A stretch of DNA of 64,000 nt. Source: Marinifilum sp965230805. Its GTDB lineage: Bacteria; Bacteroidota; Bacteroidia; Bacteroidales; Marinifilaceae. Location of the stretch: the NCBI RefSeq assembly GCF_965230805.1, contig NZ_OZ246019.1, positions 4,278,001 to 4,342,000 on the forward strand, in the 5' to 3' direction. Positions 62,772 through 64,000 of this stretch are shown piece by piece. The notes beneath the pieces were generated by a model. It ran no database searches. It had not been told where the DNA came from and saw only the letters and a program-made list of their open reading frames with translations. The translations under genes were made by a program, and so were the position numbers. Positions within the stretch are counted from its first letter, which is position 1. The number at the start of each line of letters is the position of its first letter.

Positions 62772-64000
62772 ATGACTATTCTTAAAGGAGACAAAGAGTA
62801 CTTTCCAGGAATTGGAAAAATAGCTTACGAGGGATCAGAATCAAAAAATCCATTGGCATTTAAATGGTACGACGAAAATAAAGTTGTGGCAGGCAAAACA
62901 ATGAAAGAACATTTACGTTTTGCAGTGGCATACTGGCATACATTCTGCGGCGATGGCGGCGATCCTTTCGGGCCAGGGACACAGAAATTCCCTTGGGCAA
63001 CCGAAACCAATGCAATTGATGCTGCAAAATCGAAAATGGATGCTGCATTTGAGTTCTTTACAAAATTGGGTACGCCTTTTTACTGTTTTCACGATACCGA
63101 TGTAGTGGGTGAAGGTAGCGTTTTCGAAATTGAGAAGAGAATGGCTACAATGGTAGAATATGCGAAGCAAAAGCAAGCCGAATCGGGAGTTAAGTTGCTT
63201 TGGGGAACTGCAAATGTATTCTCCAATGCTCGATATATGAATGGTGCATCTACCAATCCTGATTTTAATGTACTTGCTAATGCTGCTACTCAGGTTAAAA
63301 ATGCTTTGGATGCTACAATTGCTCTTGGTGGTACGGGTTATGTATTCTGGGGTGGCCGTGAAGGCTATATGTCTCTTCATAACACAGATATGAAAAGAGA
63401 ATTGGATCATATGGCAATGTTTTTAACAAAGGCTCGTGACTATGGTCGCGCCAATGGTTTTGAAGGAACTTTCTTTATTGAGCCAAAACCAATGGAACCA
63501 TCAAAACATCAGTATGATTTTGATTCGGCAACGGTTATGGGATTCCTAAATAAATATGGTTTAGCTGATGACTTTAAAATTAATGTAGAGGTAAATCATG
63601 CTACTTTGGCAGGACACACCTTCGTACATGAACTACAAACATGCGTTGATAATAACATGTTAGGAAGTATTGATGCAAACAAAGGCGATTATCAAAATGG
63701 ATGGGATACTGATGAATTTCCTACAAGTATTTATGAGATTACTGAGGCAATGTTGCCAATTCTTCAGAACGATGGATTTACTCATGGAGGAATTAATTTT
63801 GATGCCAAGACACGCCGTAATTCTACTGATCTAGAGGATATTTTTATTTCTCATATTGGTGGAATGGATGTATTTGCTCGTGCATTGGTAATTGCTGATA
63901 AGATTAGAACGGAATCGCCTTATTTACAAATGAAGAAAGATCGTTATGCTTCATTTGACTCGGGCAATGGTTCTAAATTCGAAAAAGGCCAATTAAGCCT
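62772..64000 (+). CDS. xylA: Xylose isomerase, 3'-partial at window end
   Basis: Opens at ATG 62772 (MTILKGDKEYFPGIGKIAYEG) and is open to the window end. About 410 of the usual ~438 residues are visible. Diagnostic parts are WHTFCGDGGDPFGPGT, His107 and Asp110 in FYCFHDTDVVGEG, WGTANVFSN, YVFWGGREGY, metal ligand Glu237 in FIEPKPMEPSKHQYD, VNHATLAGHTFVHEL, GSIDANKGDYQNGWDTDEFP and GGINFDAKTRRNSTD. This is the long, group II type of isomerase. It converts D-xylose to D-xylulose, the substrate of the preceding kinase. All catalytic residues seen are intact. Confidence 0.97.
   Translation, partial: MTILKGDKEYFPGIGKIAYEGSESKNPLAFKWYDENKVVAGKTMKEHLRFAVAYWHTFCGDGGDPFGPGTQKFPWATETNAIDAAKSKMDAAFEFFTKLGTPFYCFHDTDVVGEGSVFEIEKRMATMVEYAKQKQAESGVKLLWGTANVFSNARYMNGASTNPDFNVLANAATQVKNALDATIALGGTGYVFWGGREGYMSLHNTDMKRELDHMAMFLTKARDYGRANGFEGTFFIEPKPMEPSKHQYDFDSATVMGFLNKYGLADDFKINVEVNHATLAGHTFVHELQTCVDNNMLGSIDANKGDYQNGWDTDEFPTSIYEITEAMLPILQNDGFTHGGINFDAKTRRNSTDLEDIFISHIGGMDVFARALVIADKIRTESPYLQMKKDRYASFDSGNGSKFEKGQLS

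Overview
The window looks like a chromosomal segment of a low-GC marine Bacteroidota, most like the Marinilabiliales (Labilibaculum/Marinifilum/Ancylomarina type). The grounds are TAnnTTTG-type -7 promoter boxes, A-rich start regions without Shine-Dalgarno motifs, a T9SS C-terminal sorting domain, GLPGLI-family proteins, LytTR regulation, OMP beta-barrel receptors and a Bvu_2165-type DNA-binding protein. The genus is inference; no rRNA is present.

Layout. 1-3.3 kb: three genes of unknown function, the first cut by the window edge. 3.6-26 kb: a large accessory block. It has two copies of a module made of a ~650-nt non-coding leader, a membrane-anchored TlpA-like thiol oxidoreductase, a structured candidate antisense RNA and a tiny Cys-containing secreted peptide. 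Each module is followed by a tandem array of GLPGLI-family secreted proteins (14 copies in all, one clearly broken and one with a frameshifted signal peptide). A TonB-type outer-membrane barrel protein sits inside the array, and two overlapping truncated MutS-like ATPases close it. 26-31 kb: tRNA-Arg, a possible small RNA, a Bvu_2165-type DNA-binding protein, YceI, and an esterase-like protein with a changed nucleophile elbow. 31-37 kb, minus strand: housekeeping genes (a lipoprotein pair including LpoB, dapA, a DnaQ-type exonuclease, ligA). 37.5-43 kb: a LiaF-like/LytS/LytTR envelope-sensing operon followed by an OMP barrel receptor. 43-52 kb: two giant proteins of unknown function (1553 aa with a Tat signal, 1394 aa without a signal), then a cupin and a MATE exporter. 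54.7-57.3 kb: a heparinase II/III-type polysaccharide lyase with a T9SS tail. 57.7-60 kb, minus strand: Nudix, VOC and SDR/DUF2867 proteins. 60-64 kb: a GntR-type regulator, xylulokinase and xylose isomerase (cut by the window end), with a shared operator-like motif in front of both promoters.

The most unusual content is the TlpA / small peptide / GLPGLI / barrel / MutS-like block. Its composition suggests an envelope or secreted system in which an oxidoreductase acts on Cys-containing exported proteins, diversified by duplication and recombination; that role is inference. The second candidate for an undescribed system is the pair of giant proteins at 43-52 kb. Dispersed non-coding repeats, including a 167-bp MITE-like element present three times, connect otherwise unrelated parts of the window.
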